DNA of 64,000 bases from positions 62,001-126,000 of the forward strand of contig NZ_JAODAB010000009.1 of assembly GCF_025336485.1 (NCBI RefSeq). Reading direction: 5' to 3'. Below are positions 36,012 to 45,712 of this stretch, in pieces (positions within the stretch are counted from its first letter, which is position 1; each line of letters begins with the position of its first letter). A model generated the notes under the pieces. The model saw only the letters and a program-made list of their open reading frames with translations, was not told the origin of the DNA and searched no databases. Both the position numbers and the translations under genes were made by a program. The DNA comes from Pseudomonas citri. GTDB taxonomy: Bacteria; Pseudomonadota; Gammaproteobacteria; Pseudomonadales; Pseudomonadaceae.

Positions 36012-37844
36012 ATGTGTGGCATTGTTGGCGCCGTTGCTGAACGCAGCATCACTGCAATCTTGCTCGAAGGCCTCAAGCGCCTCGAATACCGCGGCTATGA
36101 CAGCGCCGGCGTGGCGGTGTTTACCAATGACGGGACGCTTGCGCGTATGCGTCGTCCGGGCAAGGTCAGCGAGTTGGAGCAGGCACTGGAGGCCGAGCCA
36201 CTCGTTGGTCGCCTGGGCATCGCCCACACACGTTGGGCCACCCATGGCGCGCCGTGCGAGCGTAACGCCCACCCACATTTTTCCGGCGACCTGGCGGTGG
36301 TCCACAACGGCATCATCGAAAACCACGAAGCCCTGCGTGAACAGCTCAAGGCACTCGGTTATGTGTTCACCTCGGACACCGACACCGAAGTCATCGCCCA
36401 CCTGCTCAGCCACAAGCTCAAGGACCTGACCGACCTGACCGTGGCCCTCAAGGCGACCGTCAAGGAACTGCACGGCGCCTATGGCCTGGCGGTGATCAGC
36501 GCCAAGCAGCCCGATCGCCTGGTGGCGGCGCGTAGCGGTAGTCCGTTGGTGATTGGCCTGGGCCTGGGGGAAAACTTCCTGGCGTCCGACCAGTTGGCGC
36601 TGCGTCAGGTCACGGACCGCTTCATGTACCTGGAAGAAGGCGATATCGCCGACATTCGTCGCGACAGCGTGCAGATCTGGGACCTCGATGGCAAAGCCGT
36701 CGAGCGTGAAACCGTCCAGTACCGTGACGGTGCCGAAGCCGCCGACAAGGGCGAGTTCCGTCACTTCATGCTCAAGGAGATCCACGAACAACCGGCCGTG
36801 GTGCAACGCACCCTGGAAGGGCGCATGAGCCAGAACCAGGTGCTGGTCCAGGCGTTCGGTCCACAAGCGGCCGAACTGTTCGCCAAGGTGCGCAACGTGC
36901 AGATCGTGGCTTGCGGCACCAGTTATCACGCCGGCATGGTGGCTCGTTACTGGTTGGAAGAACTGGCCGGGATTCCGTGCCAGGTCGAAGTCGCCAGTGA
37001 ATTCCGTTACCGCAAGGTGGTAGTGCAGCCCGACACCCTGTTCGTGACCATTTCCCAGTCGGGCGAAACCGCCGATACCCTGGCGGCGTTGCGCAATGCC
37101 AAGGAACTGGGTTTCCTCGCCAGCCTGGCGATCTGCAATGTCGGCATCAGTTCGCTGGTGCGCGAGTCCGACCTGACCCTGCTGACCCAGGCCGGCCGTG
37201 AGATCGGCGTGGCGTCGACCAAGGCGTTCACCACGCAACTGGTGGGCCTGCTGCTGCTGACCTTGTCCCTGGGCCAGGTACGCGGCACCCTGGCCGCAGG
37301 TGTCGAGGCCACGCTGGTGGAAGAACTGCGTCGCCTGCCAACCCGCCTGGGCGAGGCCCTGGCAATGGACAGCACCGTAGAAAAAATCGCCGAGCTGTTC
37401 GCCGAGAAGAACCACACCCTGTTCCTGGGCCGTGGCGCGCAATTCCCGGTGGCGATGGAAGGGGCCTTGAAGCTCAAGGAAATCTCCTACATCCACGCCG
37501 AAGCCTACCCGGCCGGTGAACTCAAGCATGGCCCGCTGGCGCTTGTGGATAACGACATGCCGGTGGTCACCGTGGCACCGAACAACGAATTGCTGGAAAA
37601 GCTCAAATCCAACCTGCAAGAAGTGCGCGCCCGTGGCGGCCAGTTGATCGTCTTCGCCGACGAGAAGGCCGGCATGACCAATGGCGAAGGCACCCACGTG
37701 GTGCACATGCCGCACATCCACGACATCCTGTCGCCGATTCTCTACACCATCCCGTTGCAGTTGCTGTCGTACTACGTTGCGGTGCTCAAGGGCACTGACG
37801 TGGACCAGCCACGGAATTTGGCGAAGTCTGTGACGGTGGAGTGA
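36012..37844 (+). CDS. glmS: Glutamine--fructose-6-phosphate aminotransferase (isomerizing)
   Basis: 610 aa. First committed step to UDP-GlcNAc. Cys2 after the initiator Met (MCGIVGAVA) is the glutaminase nucleophile. Two SIS domains follow ([23 protein letters not shown]) and the C-terminal motif is LAKSVTVE. It overlaps closely with glmR. No glmS ribozyme is visible upstream, as expected outside Gram-positives. An exact DnaA box is at 37544-37552. Confidence 0.97.
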   Translation: MCGIVGAVAERSITAILLEGLKRLEYRGYDSAGVAVFTNDGTLARMRRPGKVSELEQALEAEPLVGRLGIAHTRWATHGAPCERNAHPHFSGDLAVVHNGIIENHEALREQLKALGYVFTSDTDTEVIAHLLSHKLKDLTDLTVALKATVKELHGAYGLAVISAKQPDRLVAARSGSPLVIGLGLGENFLASDQLALRQVTDRFMYLEEGDIADIRRDSVQIWDLDGKAVERETVQYRDGAEAADKGEFRHFMLKEIHEQPAVVQRTLEGRMSQNQVLVQAFGPQAAELFAKVRNVQIVACGTSYHAGMVARYWLEELAGIPCQVEVASEFRYRKVVVQPDTLFVTISQSGETADTLAALRNAKELGFLASLAICNVGISSLVRESDLTLLTQAGREIGVASTKAFTTQLVGLLLLTLSLGQVRGTLAAGVEATLVEELRRLPTRLGEALAMDSTVEKIAELFAEKNHTLFLGRGAQFPVAMEGALKLKEISYIHAEAYPAGELKHGPLALVDNDMPVVTVAPNNELLEKLKSNLQEVRARGGQLIVFADEKAGMTNGEGTHVVHMPHIHDILSPILYTIPLQLLSYYVAVLKGTDVDQPRNLAKSVTVE

Positions 37845-37919
37845 GGTTGACGCCTGTTCTGTGTCCTCCGCTGGTGATTGAGAATAAAAACTGTCGCTAG
37901 ACAATAAAAACTGCCGCAG

Positions 37920-37941
37920 AGGGAGCCGTCCCAGGCTCCCT
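37920..37941. terminator. Hairpin between convergent glmS and cynS
   Basis: An 8-bp stem AGGGAGCC/GGCTCCCT (37920-37927 with 37934-37941) with a 6-nt loop, without a good T tract. The gap 37845-38026 also has a 15-nt direct repeat AATAAAAACTGYCGC (about 37883 and 37903) and a second stem CCGGCG/CGCCGG at 37997-38016. Confidence 0.5.
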
Positions 37942-38026
37942 TCGTCGGCACGGGCTTCCTCCCTTCTGTTGCGATGGCTGCAACCCTGCTTTGGGGCCGG
38001 CGCCGTCAGACGCCGGGCTGAGTACA

Positions 38027-38497
38027 TCAGAAAGGCTTGGTAGGCAGGTACTTGCCGTCCAGGGTGATCACCGCGCGGTGGCCACCGTCCGGATCTTCGA
38101 CCTTCTTGATGTCCAGCTTGAAGTTGATGGCACTGATGATGCCATCGCCAAACTTCTCATGAACCAGAGCTTTGAGGGTGGTGCCGTACACCGACATCAT
38201 CTCGTAGAAACGGTAGATGGTAGGGTCGCTCGGCACGCCGTCGAAGAAGCTGCCGCGGATTGGCATCGATTGCAGCAGAGCAACTTGATCAGTATCGAGG
38301 CCGAGCTTCTCGCCTACGACCTTCGCGGCGCTTTCAGGCAGCGGATGCTGGCCGAGCAGGGCTGCTGTCACGAAGGCTTCCGACAGGCCGGTGCCGTCAA
38401 CGATCTCGGCGAAGGAGAGGTCCTTGCGCGCCTTGGCCAGAATGATGTTTTCGGTCAGTTCCTGGCGAGCGGTGCGGGTAGCTTGAGTCTGGATCAT
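38027..38497 (-). CDS. cynS: Cyanate hydratase (cyanase)
   Basis: 156 aa, the same length as E. coli CynS. It decomposes cyanate with bicarbonate to CO2 and ammonia. The catalytic residues Arg96 and Glu99 ([12 protein letters not shown]) and Ser122 ([13 protein letters not shown]) fall at the E. coli positions. An N-terminal HTH-like region is normal for the family. ATG 38497 has AGGAGATTCACC upstream. It lies 25 bp downstream of the carbonic anhydrase gene. Confidence 0.96.
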   Translation of the reverse strand: MIQTQATRTARQELTENIILAKARKDLSFAEIVDGTGLSEAFVTAALLGQHPLPESAAKVVGEKLGLDTDQVALLQSMPIRGSFFDGVPSDPTIYRFYEMMSVYGTTLKALVHEKFGDGIISAINFKLDIKKVEDPDGGHRAVITLDGKYLPTKPF

Positions 38498-38522
38498 GGT
38501 GAATCTCCTAGGTAAGTAAAGG

Positions 38523-39182
38523 TCAGGCAACGTGCCTGGCTTTTTGGGAAATGGCGTGGACTTCTGGGTTTTCCGCGAGAGACACGAAGGTCCCGGTACT
38601 GCCATCAAAGGCGTCGATGCGTCCGGTTTCGATGTCATAGATCCAGCCATGCAGGGTCACGCGGCCTTCTTCGAGAGCCAGGCGAACGGATGGGTGGGTC
38701 TGGATGTTGGCTAGTTGTGCGACGACGTTTTCGCGCACCATGGAGGCGACTTTGCTCGGCTCATCCGTGTGCCGACGGGCCTCGTTGACCACCTTGGCCG
38801 AGTCGGCGTACCGCAACCAGCCGGCTACGGCAGGCATGTGATCCAGGCACTTGCAGGTGGCAATGGCGGTCATTGCGCCGCAATCGGAGTGACCACAGAT
38901 CACGATGTCTGCAACGTTAAGTCCGGCGACCGCGTATTCGACAGAGGCCGAAACGCCGCCCGGCTCTGGCCCATACGACGGCACGATATTGCCGGCATTG
39001 CGGATTACAAACAGATCGCCTGGCTCGCGCTGGGTGACCAGTTCAGGTACCAGTCGGCTGTCAGAGCAGGAGATGAACAGTGCCTTTGGGGCCTGCTGGT
39101 TGGCCAGGTCCTTGAACAGTTTGACCCGCTCAGGAAAGGCGTTTTGCTGGAATTTCAGAAAACCGTCGATGATCGCTTTCAT
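38523..39182 (-). CDS. cynT: Beta-carbonic anhydrase (CynT type)
   Basis: 219 aa. It recycles CO2 to bicarbonate for cyanase. The zinc ligands are Cys39 (ISCSDSR, with Asp41 and Arg43), His98 and Cys101 ([10 protein letters not shown]). Similarity and context (cynT-cynS operon, divergent cynR) point to CynT rather than a housekeeping enzyme. Confidence 0.94.
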   Translation of the reverse strand: MKAIIDGFLKFQQNAFPERVKLFKDLANQQAPKALFISCSDSRLVPELVTQREPGDLFVIRNAGNIVPSYGPEPGGVSASVEYAVAGLNVADIVICGHSDCGAMTAIATCKCLDHMPAVAGWLRYADSAKVVNEARRHTDEPSKVASMVRENVVAQLANIQTHPSVRLALEEGRVTLHGWIYDIETGRIDAFDGSTGTFVSLAENPEVHAISQKARHVA

Positions 39183-39291
39183 GGTTGCTTCTCAACGTCA
39201 CTGGGTGTGAAACAAAGATTAAGCAACGCATTACATAAGGTAAAAGTCTCATTTATTATGAAGTGAATCAGATTATCTTATGGGTTAAACC
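39183..39291. promoter_or_regulatory. cynT-cynR divergent promoter region
   Basis: This 109-bp AT-rich gap must carry both promoters. A CATAAG / CTTATG pair about 42 bp apart could belong to a LysR-type recognition and activation site; CynR binding here is inferred from gene order. Confidence 0.4.
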
Positions 39292-40179
39292 ATGCTCGCT
39301 CGACACATCCAGTATTTCCTTGCGGTTGCGGAACACCTCAGTTTCACGAAGGCTGCAGCGGCGCTGCATGTATCTCAGCCAGCCCTTTCGCAGCAAGTAA
39401 GGCAGTTGGAAGAAAGTCTTGGAGCCCAGTTGTTCGACCGCTCAGGACGCACAACGCGTTTGACTGACGCTGGGGATGTCTATCTTCTGTATGCGCGCCG
39501 TGCGTATCAGGAATTGCGGGAAGCTAGGAGCGCCATACATGACGTGAGCGACCTCAGTCGTGGCTCATTGCGCGTGGCGGTAACGCCGACGTTCACCACC
39601 TATCTGGTGGGGCCGCTGATCGAGGCATTTCATTCCAGGCACCCCCAAATCACAGTCAACCTGAAAGAGATTTCCCAGGAGCGCATCGAGGAACTGCTCT
39701 TGGCAGGAGAATTGGACGTAGGGATCGCATTCGATGAAATAAATACATCGGACATTGAAGCTATTCCCTTGCTGAACGAAACACTCGCTTTGGTTGTGAG
39801 CCGCAGACACCGCCTGGCCGAGGAACGGTCTATTACATCGCAGGGCCTGAGCGCTGAGTCTTTGGTTCTGCTTAGTACAGAGTTTGCCACGCGCGAACAA
39901 ATCGACCGCTACTGCCGCAAACACGAGATTCGCCCCAAGGTTCAGATGGAGGCCAATGCCCTTGGCGCAGTGATCGAAATCGTACGCCGGACGAGTCTCT
40001 CGACTTTATTGCCTGCCAAAATTGCGTTGGCCCATGACGATCTGGTAGCCATCACACTGGAGCCGGAGCGCTTGCAGCGAAGGGCCGTCCTGATACGGCG
40101 AAAAGAAGCCTTTCTGAGCGCGGCGGTGCGAGTCTTCATTGAGCTGGCTAAAGAAGTATCCAGCGATCTTGAGGATTGA
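39292..40179 (+). CDS. cynR: LysR-family regulator of cyanate metabolism CynR
   Basis: 295 aa. The N-terminal winged HTH ([37 protein letters not shown]) is followed by a substrate-binding-like effector domain. It tracks E. coli CynR along its length as I recall it ([35 protein letters not shown]). Divergent from cynTS, which it should activate with cyanate. Confidence 0.9.
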   Translation: MLARHIQYFLAVAEHLSFTKAAAALHVSQPALSQQVRQLEESLGAQLFDRSGRTTRLTDAGDVYLLYARRAYQELREARSAIHDVSDLSRGSLRVAVTPTFTTYLVGPLIEAFHSRHPQITVNLKEISQERIEELLLAGELDVGIAFDEINTSDIEAIPLLNETLALVVSRRHRLAEERSITSQGLSAESLVLLSTEFATREQIDRYCRKHEIRPKVQMEANALGAVIEIVRRTSLSTLLPAKIALAHDDLVAITLEPERLQRRAVLIRRKEAFLSAAVRVFIELAKEVSSDLED

Positions 40180-40259
40180 GATTGTGTTCGACTTCATGTT
40201 GCGTGTGCGCAACGCGATGCCCGCCAGGAATAGGATGATGGATGTCTACTAAACAAAAA

Positions 40260-40291
40260 AACCTGATCCTTTAAGTGAAAAGGATCAGGTT
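40260..40291 (-). terminator. Terminator of the SnoaL-like gene
   Basis: A 13-bp stem (40260-40272 with 40279-40291) and 6-nt loop. Reading leftward it is followed by a run of seven T-equivalents (40253-40259). It sits 10 bp after the leftward stop codon at 40301. Confidence 0.85.
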
Positions 40292-40300
40292 AAGCGTGAC

Positions 40301-40777
40301 TTACAGGCCCAGCTCAGTCAGACTTGGGTGATCATCCGGACGGCGACCCAGTGGCCAGTGGAACTTACGCTCGCTTTCCTTGATGGGCATGTCATTGATG
40401 CAGGCGAAGCGGCGGTGCATCAAGCCATCGGCTTCAAACTCCCAGTTTTCATTACCGTAGGAGCGGAACCAGTTGCCCGAATCGTCGTGCCACTCGTAGG
40501 CGTAACGGACGGCGATGCGGTTGTCGGTGAAGGCCCAGAGCTCTTTGATCAGACGGTAGTCCAGCTCTTTCTTCCATTTGCGAGTGAGGAAGCTCTGAGC
40601 TTCTTCGCGATTGTTTGCAAACTCGGCTCGGTTACGCCATTTGGTGTCCAACGTATAGGCAAGTGCAATTTTTTCAGGGTTGCGGGTATTCCAACCGTCT
40701 TCAGCGAGTCGGACTTTTTCAATCGCCGATTCGCGAGTGAAAGGAGGAAGTGGCGGACGAGCTTGTTCGTTGGACAT
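40301..40777 (-). CDS. DUF1348 / SnoaL-like NTF2-fold protein
   Basis: 158 aa. The sequence ([20 protein letters not shown], then [34 protein letters not shown]) matches the DUF1348 branch of the nuclear-transport-factor-2 fold. These small cone-shaped proteins often bind or isomerize small molecules; no function is established from sequence. It follows the TetR gene by 53 bp on the same strand and is probably under its control. Confidence 0.85.
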   Translation of the reverse strand: MSNEQARPPLPPFTRESAIEKVRLAEDGWNTRNPEKIALAYTLDTKWRNRAEFANNREEAQSFLTRKWKKELDYRLIKELWAFTDNRIAVRYAYEWHDDSGNWFRSYGNENWEFEADGLMHRRFACINDMPIKESERKFHWPLGRRPDDHPSLTELGL

Positions 40778-40830
40778 GGTAGTGCCTCCAATCTTTTGGA
40801 TGATTCAGTTGATTTAGTATTACCGGGATT

Positions 40831-41409
40831 TCAGGCGCTTACGCGCTGTACTTCTTTAAGCAATATCTTGGCTACTTCTCTTGCACTATCGAGAGCGGTG
40901 AAGTCACCCATCACGCGGGCCACGGTTATAGTGCCCTCTATAAGCACGAAAAGTTGTCTGGCCAAGACTACCGGTTCTTCGACACCTAGCTGGCTGGTTA
41001 GCTCTAACGTGTAGTCCAGAAGTTTTTGTTTATGCAACTTTGCGATCTGTCGAATAGGGTCATCTGCGTCGCCAACCTCGCCGGCTGTATTAATAAACGC
41101 GCATCCCCGAAAACCGTCAGACTCAAACCAACTTTTGAGCACATCAAAAATGCTCAGTATGCGTTCTTGCGGCGTTTGCGCTTTTTCGCATTCGCTTCTA
41201 AACCACTGCATCCAGCGTATATCGCGTGCATTTAGTGCCGCTGCTGCTACATCGTCTTTGTTCGCAAAATAGCGATAAATACTTTTACGTGCTACGCCCG
41301 AGGTCTTTACCAAGAGGTCCATGCCAGTGGCGTGAATCCCATTTTCGTAAATCAACTTCTCGGCAGTAGCCAGAATTTTTTCGCGTGTATCGGTCATTGG
41401 CTTATCCAT
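40831..41409 (-). CDS. TetR-family transcriptional regulator
   Basis: 192 aa. The N-terminal HTH is TREKILATAEKLIYENG ... VARKSIYRYFANKDDV; the C-terminal ligand domain is of the usual size. ATG 41409 is used; the ATG at 41397 (MTDTREKI) is equally possible, and neither has a strong ribosome site. A perfect palindrome just upstream (41417-41438) is the obvious operator, suggesting autorepression together with the downstream SnoaL-like gene. Confidence 0.88.
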   Translation of the reverse strand: MDKPMTDTREKILATAEKLIYENGIHATGMDLLVKTSGVARKSIYRYFANKDDVAAAALNARDIRWMQWFRSECEKAQTPQERILSIFDVLKSWFESDGFRGCAFINTAGEVGDADDPIRQIAKLHKQKLLDYTLELTSQLGVEEPVVLARQLFVLIEGTITVARVMGDFTALDSAREVAKILLKEVQRVSA

Positions 41410-41416
41410 GTGGTCA

Positions 41417-41438
41417 GAGTAGAACGATCGTTCTACTC
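41417..41438. promoter_or_regulatory. 22-bp perfect palindrome, probable TetR operator
   Basis: GAGTAGAACGA followed by its exact reverse complement, 8 bp upstream of the TetR gene start. The core AGAACGATCGTTCT resembles known TetR/AcrR-type operators. Confidence 0.75.
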
Positions 41439-41548
41439 GGTCAAGCAGCTGTTGAATTTTTTCGATGGCAGGTATGAGAGGGCTGCTTCCGACCGATTCT
41501 GGTGAAAAAGCATAAATCGCTACTCAGTACTGGCCCCCACGCACAGCG

Positions 41549-42268
41549 TCACTCCAGAAAACACCGATCAAAAAGATAAACACTGCCCGGCTTGAGGTTC
41601 TCCAGCGTGCGCTGCGGCCGGCCGCCGTCGCCGCTTTTCTTGCGGCCGGTCTCTTGCAGGTAACCCGCCTCGGTCATCTTCAGCAGACGCTGGCGCATGC
41701 TGGTCTTGAGGACCGGTCGGTCGAGCACCAGGGAGAAGATGCTCACCGCTTCCGGCGCGCTGAACTCTGGGCCAAGGAACATCAGCGGCAGGCTGCTGTA
41801 GAGCGCTTTGGATAACAGCCGCTCCTGTACAGCCGCCACCAGGCTGTTGTGGTCGAACGGGAGTTTTATCGAGGCGTCGGCCACGCTTTTGAGGGGGAAA
41901 AATCCCTGGTGCTCGGCGAGCTGGACGGCATCGCTGACGATGGCCAGGTAGAACGTCGACGAGGACCAGCAGCGCGGATCGCGGAACGCGTCGCCGACGG
42001 TGCCGACTTGTTCGATCCAGGCCAGCGGCATGCCGACTTTGCTTGAGTGACGCAGGCGCTCCACGGCGTCGTTCAGCGTCAGGTCTTCAACCCCTCCATT
42101 GACCACGATCCCTGGCAGCGCCCAATGGCCGGCGAACGGCTCGGCTTCCCGGCGGTTCAGGAGGATTTCGATTGCCTGGGTTTTCCGGCACAGGCGCAAC
42201 ACACAGAGATCGATGGTGTGCAAATAGTCGCGCGCGGGGGTGGTGGGATTCGGCATGTCAGTGTCCAT
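41549..42268 (-). CDS. nrtR: Nudix-related transcriptional regulator of NAD metabolism (NrtR)
   Basis: 239 aa. The N-terminal Nudix-like domain (DYLHTIDLCVLRL, FAGHWALPGIVVNGG) lacks the catalytic Glu series of the Nudix box, and the C-terminal winged helix (RQRLLKMTEAGYLQETGRKK) fits DNA binding. NrtR represses NAD salvage genes and is released by ADP-ribose or related ligands. ATG 42268 overlaps nadD2 by 11 nt; ATG 42256 is possible. The neighbours nadD2, pncA, pncB and nadE form its expected regulon. Confidence 0.88.
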   Translation of the reverse strand: MDTDMPNPTTPARDYLHTIDLCVLRLCRKTQAIEILLNRREAEPFAGHWALPGIVVNGGVEDLTLNDAVERLRHSSKVGMPLAWIEQVGTVGDAFRDPRCWSSSTFYLAIVSDAVQLAEHQGFFPLKSVADASIKLPFDHNSLVAAVQERLLSKALYSSLPLMFLGPEFSAPEAVSIFSLVLDRPVLKTSMRQRLLKMTEAGYLQETGRKKSGDGGRPQRTLENLKPGSVYLFDRCFLE

Positions 42269-42803
42269 GGGCGGCGTAAAGGTCGTAGTTTAACGGGTTC
42301 ATGCCGGGCGCTATCCAATGGATGGGCAGCGACTCGCCCAAGGCCAGTCGTTCGCGAACCAGCGTGCTGCGCACGTGGATCTTTTCTTCCACACACAAAA
42401 TGGAAAAACGCTCCAGCAATGCCTGGCCGCGATAGAAGGTCGGTAGCTGGTCCGCGACATCCTCACCCACCACCAACGCTATTTCCTTGCCGTCCAGGGC
42501 CAGGCTGTCGGCGAGGTGGGCGAGCAGGGTGTAGCTGTAGATGGCGCCGTCCACGCCGCGGGCCACGACCTGCTCCACCCGGCTGGCCCGCACTGGGGCG
42601 TGGCACAACGGCTGGACCTTCTCGACGATCGATTCCAGCCAGTTCAGGCGGACTTCATAGTCGACCATTTGCTTGCCGTAGGGATGCCGGAAGCTTGGGG
42701 CCACCAGCACGCGATTGGCCTGGGCAGAAGCCTCGATCATCACCTGGGCGTGACCGGCATGAGGCGGATTGAAGGCGCCGCCGTAAAGGGCAATTTCGTA
42801 CAT
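42258..42803 (-). CDS. nadD2: Nicotinate-nucleotide adenylyltransferase-like protein (NadD2)
   Basis: 181 aa. Nucleotidyltransferase fold with MYEIALYGGAFNPPHAGHAQ (the HxGH motif) and a C-terminal RSTLVRERL in place of the ISSTxxR motif. The true pseudomonad NadD is encoded elsewhere; this second copy sits in the nrtR operon as in P. aeruginosa PA4917. It may adenylate NaMN or NMN; substrate preference cannot be read. Confidence 0.82.
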   Translation of the reverse strand: MYEIALYGGAFNPPHAGHAQVMIEASAQANRVLVAPSFRHPYGKQMVDYEVRLNWLESIVEKVQPLCHAPVRASRVEQVVARGVDGAIYSYTLLAHLADSLALDGKEIALVVGEDVADQLPTFYRGQALLERFSILCVEEKIHVRSTLVRERLALGESLPIHWIAPGMNPLNYDLYAAHGH

Positions 42804-42819
42804 GGCTTGTCATCCTATT

Positions 42820-42836
42820 GGTACACGACACGTACC
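42820..42836. promoter_or_regulatory. Probable NrtR operator 1
   Basis: GGTACACGACACGTACC, 17 bp, near-palindromic around the central A. It is 16 bp upstream of nadD2 and fits the same consensus as the second site (RGTACAYGACAYGTACY). Confidence 0.7.
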
Positions 42837-42942
42837 GTAGCATTAAATCCTCTCCTGTGGAACGTCGCTTTTAGCTTGTCTTGTTCAGATAAGTAGGCAG
42901 ATGGATGTCGAAAATTAATTTGTCGAGGCGGCTTGTCACATA

Positions 42943-42959
42943 AGTACATGACATGTACT
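42943..42959. promoter_or_regulatory. Probable NrtR operator 2
   Basis: AGTACATGACATGTACT, a perfect 17-bp palindrome around a central A, 29 bp upstream of the pncA ATG. The two sites flank the divergent promoter region, so one regulator could control both arms. Confidence 0.75.
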
Positions 42960-42988
42960 CTTTTGAGCATGCAGAGGAGAAACCCAGC

Positions 42989-43636
42989 ATGAACAGCCTG
43001 ACCCAGACCACCGCTTCCTTCGATGTCGACGCGCAAAAGAGCTTCACACCGCTGTGCCCTGACGAGCTGCCTGTACCTGGCGGTGACCAGATTGGTCAGG
43101 AGTTGAACTTCATCGCGTCCCTGGCCAGCTTGCGCATCGGTAGCAAGGACGCCCATTCGCCCCAGGCCCCATGGGTGGTCGCCGATCACGCGCAGATGTT
43201 GGTGCCGACCGGGCTCGAGCACGCCGACGTCACCTGGGTCAGTCACTGCGTTCCGGGTACTGAAGGTTTCACCCTGCTGGACGAATTGCCGACCCCCTAC
43301 GACTACGACTATTTCGTCTGGAAGGGCGTCGAGCCGGATCTGCACCCGTACGGCGCCTGTTACCACGACCTGCACGGCAAGCTGTCCACCGGGGTGATCG
43401 AGTACCTCAAGGGCCAGGGCGTGGAACAGGTCATTGTCGGCGGGCTGGCACTGGATTTCTGCGTCAAGACCACCGCCCTGCAACTGGCCGCCGCTGGCTT
43501 CAAGGTGATCATTCACCTCCCAGCCTGCCGGGCCATCAGTGAGGAGGGCGCCGTTCAAGCCATTCAAGACATGCAACAAGCGGGGATCGCGATTGCCGCG
43601 ACTCGCGAAGAAACCACTCGCCTGGCAAGTGCCTGA
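42989..43636 (+). CDS. pncA: Nicotinamidase
   Basis: 215 aa from ATG 42989 (AGAGGAGA 8 nt upstream). It hydrolyses nicotinamide to nicotinate. The isochorismatase-fold catalytic triad is Asp14 (FDVDAQKSF), Lys112 (WKGVEPDLHPYGA) and Cys158 (GGLALDFCVKTTA). First gene of the pncA-pncB-nadE operon, which gives nicotinamide to NAD salvage. Confidence 0.93.
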   Translation: MNSLTQTTASFDVDAQKSFTPLCPDELPVPGGDQIGQELNFIASLASLRIGSKDAHSPQAPWVVADHAQMLVPTGLEHADVTWVSHCVPGTEGFTLLDELPTPYDYDYFVWKGVEPDLHPYGACYHDLHGKLSTGVIEYLKGQGVEQVIVGGLALDFCVKTTALQLAAAGFKVIIHLPACRAISEEGAVQAIQDMQQAGIAIAATREETTRLASA

Positions 43637-43646
43637 GGAAAGAACC

Positions 43647-44876
43647 ATGGACAGCGCTTTCGATACCCGCAACGGCACCATCCAGAGTCTCCTGGACACC
43701 GACTACTACACCTTCACCATGATGCAGGCGGTCTTGCACCAGCACCCGAATGTCGAGGTGGAGTACCAGTTCATCGTGCGTTCCAAGGAGCGGCTCGGTC
43801 ACCTGATCCCGCAGATTCGTATTGAACTGGAGAAACTGGCGGGGTTGCAGTTGCGCGAGGGAGAGCAGCGGTTTCTGTTCAACAAGCGTTTTCGCGAGTA
43901 CCTGACACCGGACTTCGAACAGTTCCTGGGGCTGTTTCGCTTCAACCTGCGCTACATCCACGTGACGGAGGTCGACGGCCAATTGCAGATCCGCGTCCGT
44001 GGTCCGATGTTGCACTGCATCATGTTCGAGCAACCGGTGTTGGCGATGGTCAGTGAATTGCGCAACCGCGAGAAGTACCCGGAAGTCGAGCTGGCCGATG
44101 TAACCCGCAGGCTGTACCAGAAGTTCGAATGGCTGGAGAAAAATGCCAGTCGTGAAGAACTCGCCGAGTTCCGTGTCTCAGACTTCTCCACCCGCCGGCG
44201 GCTGTCGTTCAGGGCCCAGCGCGAAGTGGTGAATGTGATGCGCAGTGATTTCCCGGGTGTCTTTGTCGGCACCAGCAATGCTCACTTGGCTTACGAATTC
44301 GATCTCCCGCTGATTGGCACCATGGCGCACCAATGGCTGATGGTGCACCAGCAACTCGGGCGCTTGCGCGAGAGCCAGAACGCTGCGCTGGAAAACTGGG
44401 TGCGTGAGTACCGTGGCCGGCTCGGTATCGCGCTGACGGACTGCATCAGCACCGACTTCTTCCTCAAGGATTTCGACCTGTACTTCGCCAAGCTCTATGA
44501 CGGCCTGCGCCAGGACTCTGGTGACCCTATCGCCTGGGCAGACAAGGTGCTGGGACGTTACAAGGAACTGGGCGTCGATCCGCGCACCAAGGACCTGATG
44601 TTTTCCGATGGCCTGAATTTCGAAAAATGCCTGCCGATCCTGCGTCATGTCCGCGGCAAGGCCAAGTTCGGTTTCGGCATGGGCACCAGCCTGGCCTGCG
44701 ACGTCGAAGGTGTCGAACCGCTGAGCATCGTGATGAAGCTGGTGCGGGTCCACGGCGAGCCGGTGGTGAAGTTCTCCGACGACCCGATCAAGAACGTATG
44801 TGAAGACGTCTCGTTTCTGCGTTACGCCGCCCAAGTGTTCAACGTCGGCCTGATCAATCCACAGCTGGGAGCCTGA
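43647..44876 (+). CDS. pncB: Nicotinate phosphoribosyltransferase
   Basis: 409 aa from ATG 43647 (GAGGAAAG upstream). It joins nicotinate to PRPP, giving NaMN. Typical blocks are SLLDTDYYTFTMMQAVLHQH, RVSDFSTRRRLSFRAQ, TDCISTDFF, RQDSGDP and KFGFGMGTSL. It is 10 bp after pncA and 1 nt before nadE. Confidence 0.95.
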   Translation: MDSAFDTRNGTIQSLLDTDYYTFTMMQAVLHQHPNVEVEYQFIVRSKERLGHLIPQIRIELEKLAGLQLREGEQRFLFNKRFREYLTPDFEQFLGLFRFNLRYIHVTEVDGQLQIRVRGPMLHCIMFEQPVLAMVSELRNREKYPEVELADVTRRLYQKFEWLEKNASREELAEFRVSDFSTRRRLSFRAQREVVNVMRSDFPGVFVGTSNAHLAYEFDLPLIGTMAHQWLMVHQQLGRLRESQNAALENWVREYRGRLGIALTDCISTDFFLKDFDLYFAKLYDGLRQDSGDPIAWADKVLGRYKELGVDPRTKDLMFSDGLNFEKCLPILRHVRGKAKFGFGMGTSLACDVEGVEPLSIVMKLVRVHGEPVVKFSDDPIKNVCEDVSFLRYAAQVFNVGLINPQLGA

Positions 44877-44877
44877 T

Positions 44878-45705
44878 ATGACTGCGCTTGTACAAGAGAA
44901 CATTGCCCGGGAACTGGGCATCGATCGCCAGCTCAAACAGGGCGGTGAAGCAACGGAGATTGCCCGTCGCGTTGAATTCATCAAGCAGATTTTGCGTGAG
45001 TCAGGTTGCAAGTCCCTGGTGCTCGGCATCAGTGGCGGCGTCGACTCCCTCACGGCCGGTCGCCTGTGTCAGTTGGCGGTGGAGCAACTGCGCGACGAAG
45101 ACTACCAGGCGCGTTTTATCGCCGTTCGATTGCCGTACAAAACCCAGGCCGATGAGCAAGACGCCCAGGCCAGCCTGGATTTCATCAGGCCGGACTCGAT
45201 TACCACGACCAACATCGCCGCGTGTGTCGATGGACTGATGGACAACATCGCCATCGATGGCTTGCAGCCTTCGGCGCAACTCACCGATTTCGCCAAAGGC
45301 AACGTCAAGGCCAGGGCGCGGATGCTGGCGCAGTACGCCATCGCCAACTTCAGCCATGGGTTGGTGGTGGGCACCGATCATGGGGCGGAGGCAGTGATGG
45401 GCTTCTTCACCAAGTTCGGTGACGGCGCCTGCGACCTGGCACCGCTGTCCGGGTTGACGAAGACCCAGGTGCGGTTGTTGGCCGGTGCGATGGGGGCACC
45501 CGCGCAGCTGGTGCGCAAGGCGCCCACCGCTGATCTGGAAGAGCTCGCGCCCGGTAAGTTGGATGAGGTGGCGTATGGGTGCCGTTACGATGAAATCGAT
45601 GCGTACCTGATGGGCGAAGCGGTCTCGCCCCAGGCGCGGCAGATCATCGAAAACGCCTACTTCAAGACGGCGCACAAACGTGCATTGCCACGCGTCCCGA
45701 CATGA
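44878..45705 (+). CDS. nadE: NH3-dependent NAD+ synthetase
   Basis: 275 aa. Last step of NAD synthesis, amidating NaAD with ammonia. The PP-loop LVLGISGGVDSLTAGRL is near residue 48; GTDHGAEAVMGFFTKFGDGACDLAPL and the C-terminal KTAHKRALP are typical of the single-domain, glutaminase-less form. It completes the salvage route together with pncA, pncB and an adenylyltransferase. Confidence 0.95.
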   Translation: MTALVQENIARELGIDRQLKQGGEATEIARRVEFIKQILRESGCKSLVLGISGGVDSLTAGRLCQLAVEQLRDEDYQARFIAVRLPYKTQADEQDAQASLDFIRPDSITTTNIAACVDGLMDNIAIDGLQPSAQLTDFAKGNVKARARMLAQYAIANFSHGLVVGTDHGAEAVMGFFTKFGDGACDLAPLSGLTKTQVRLLAGAMGAPAQLVRKAPTADLEELAPGKLDEVAYGCRYDEIDAYLMGEAVSPQARQIIENAYFKTAHKRALPRVPT

Positions 45706-45712
45706 CAGAGGT

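Noticed and set aside
37883..37917. Short direct repeat AATAAAAACTGYCGC as a regulatory repeat
   Set aside because: Only two copies, downstream of glmS, with no link to a promoter; mentioned with the terminator but not given a function.
39233..39286. CATAAG...CTTATG pair as a defined CynR operator
   Set aside because: The 42-bp spacing is too long for a single LysR T-N11-A box, so it is kept only as a weak note in the intergenic entry.
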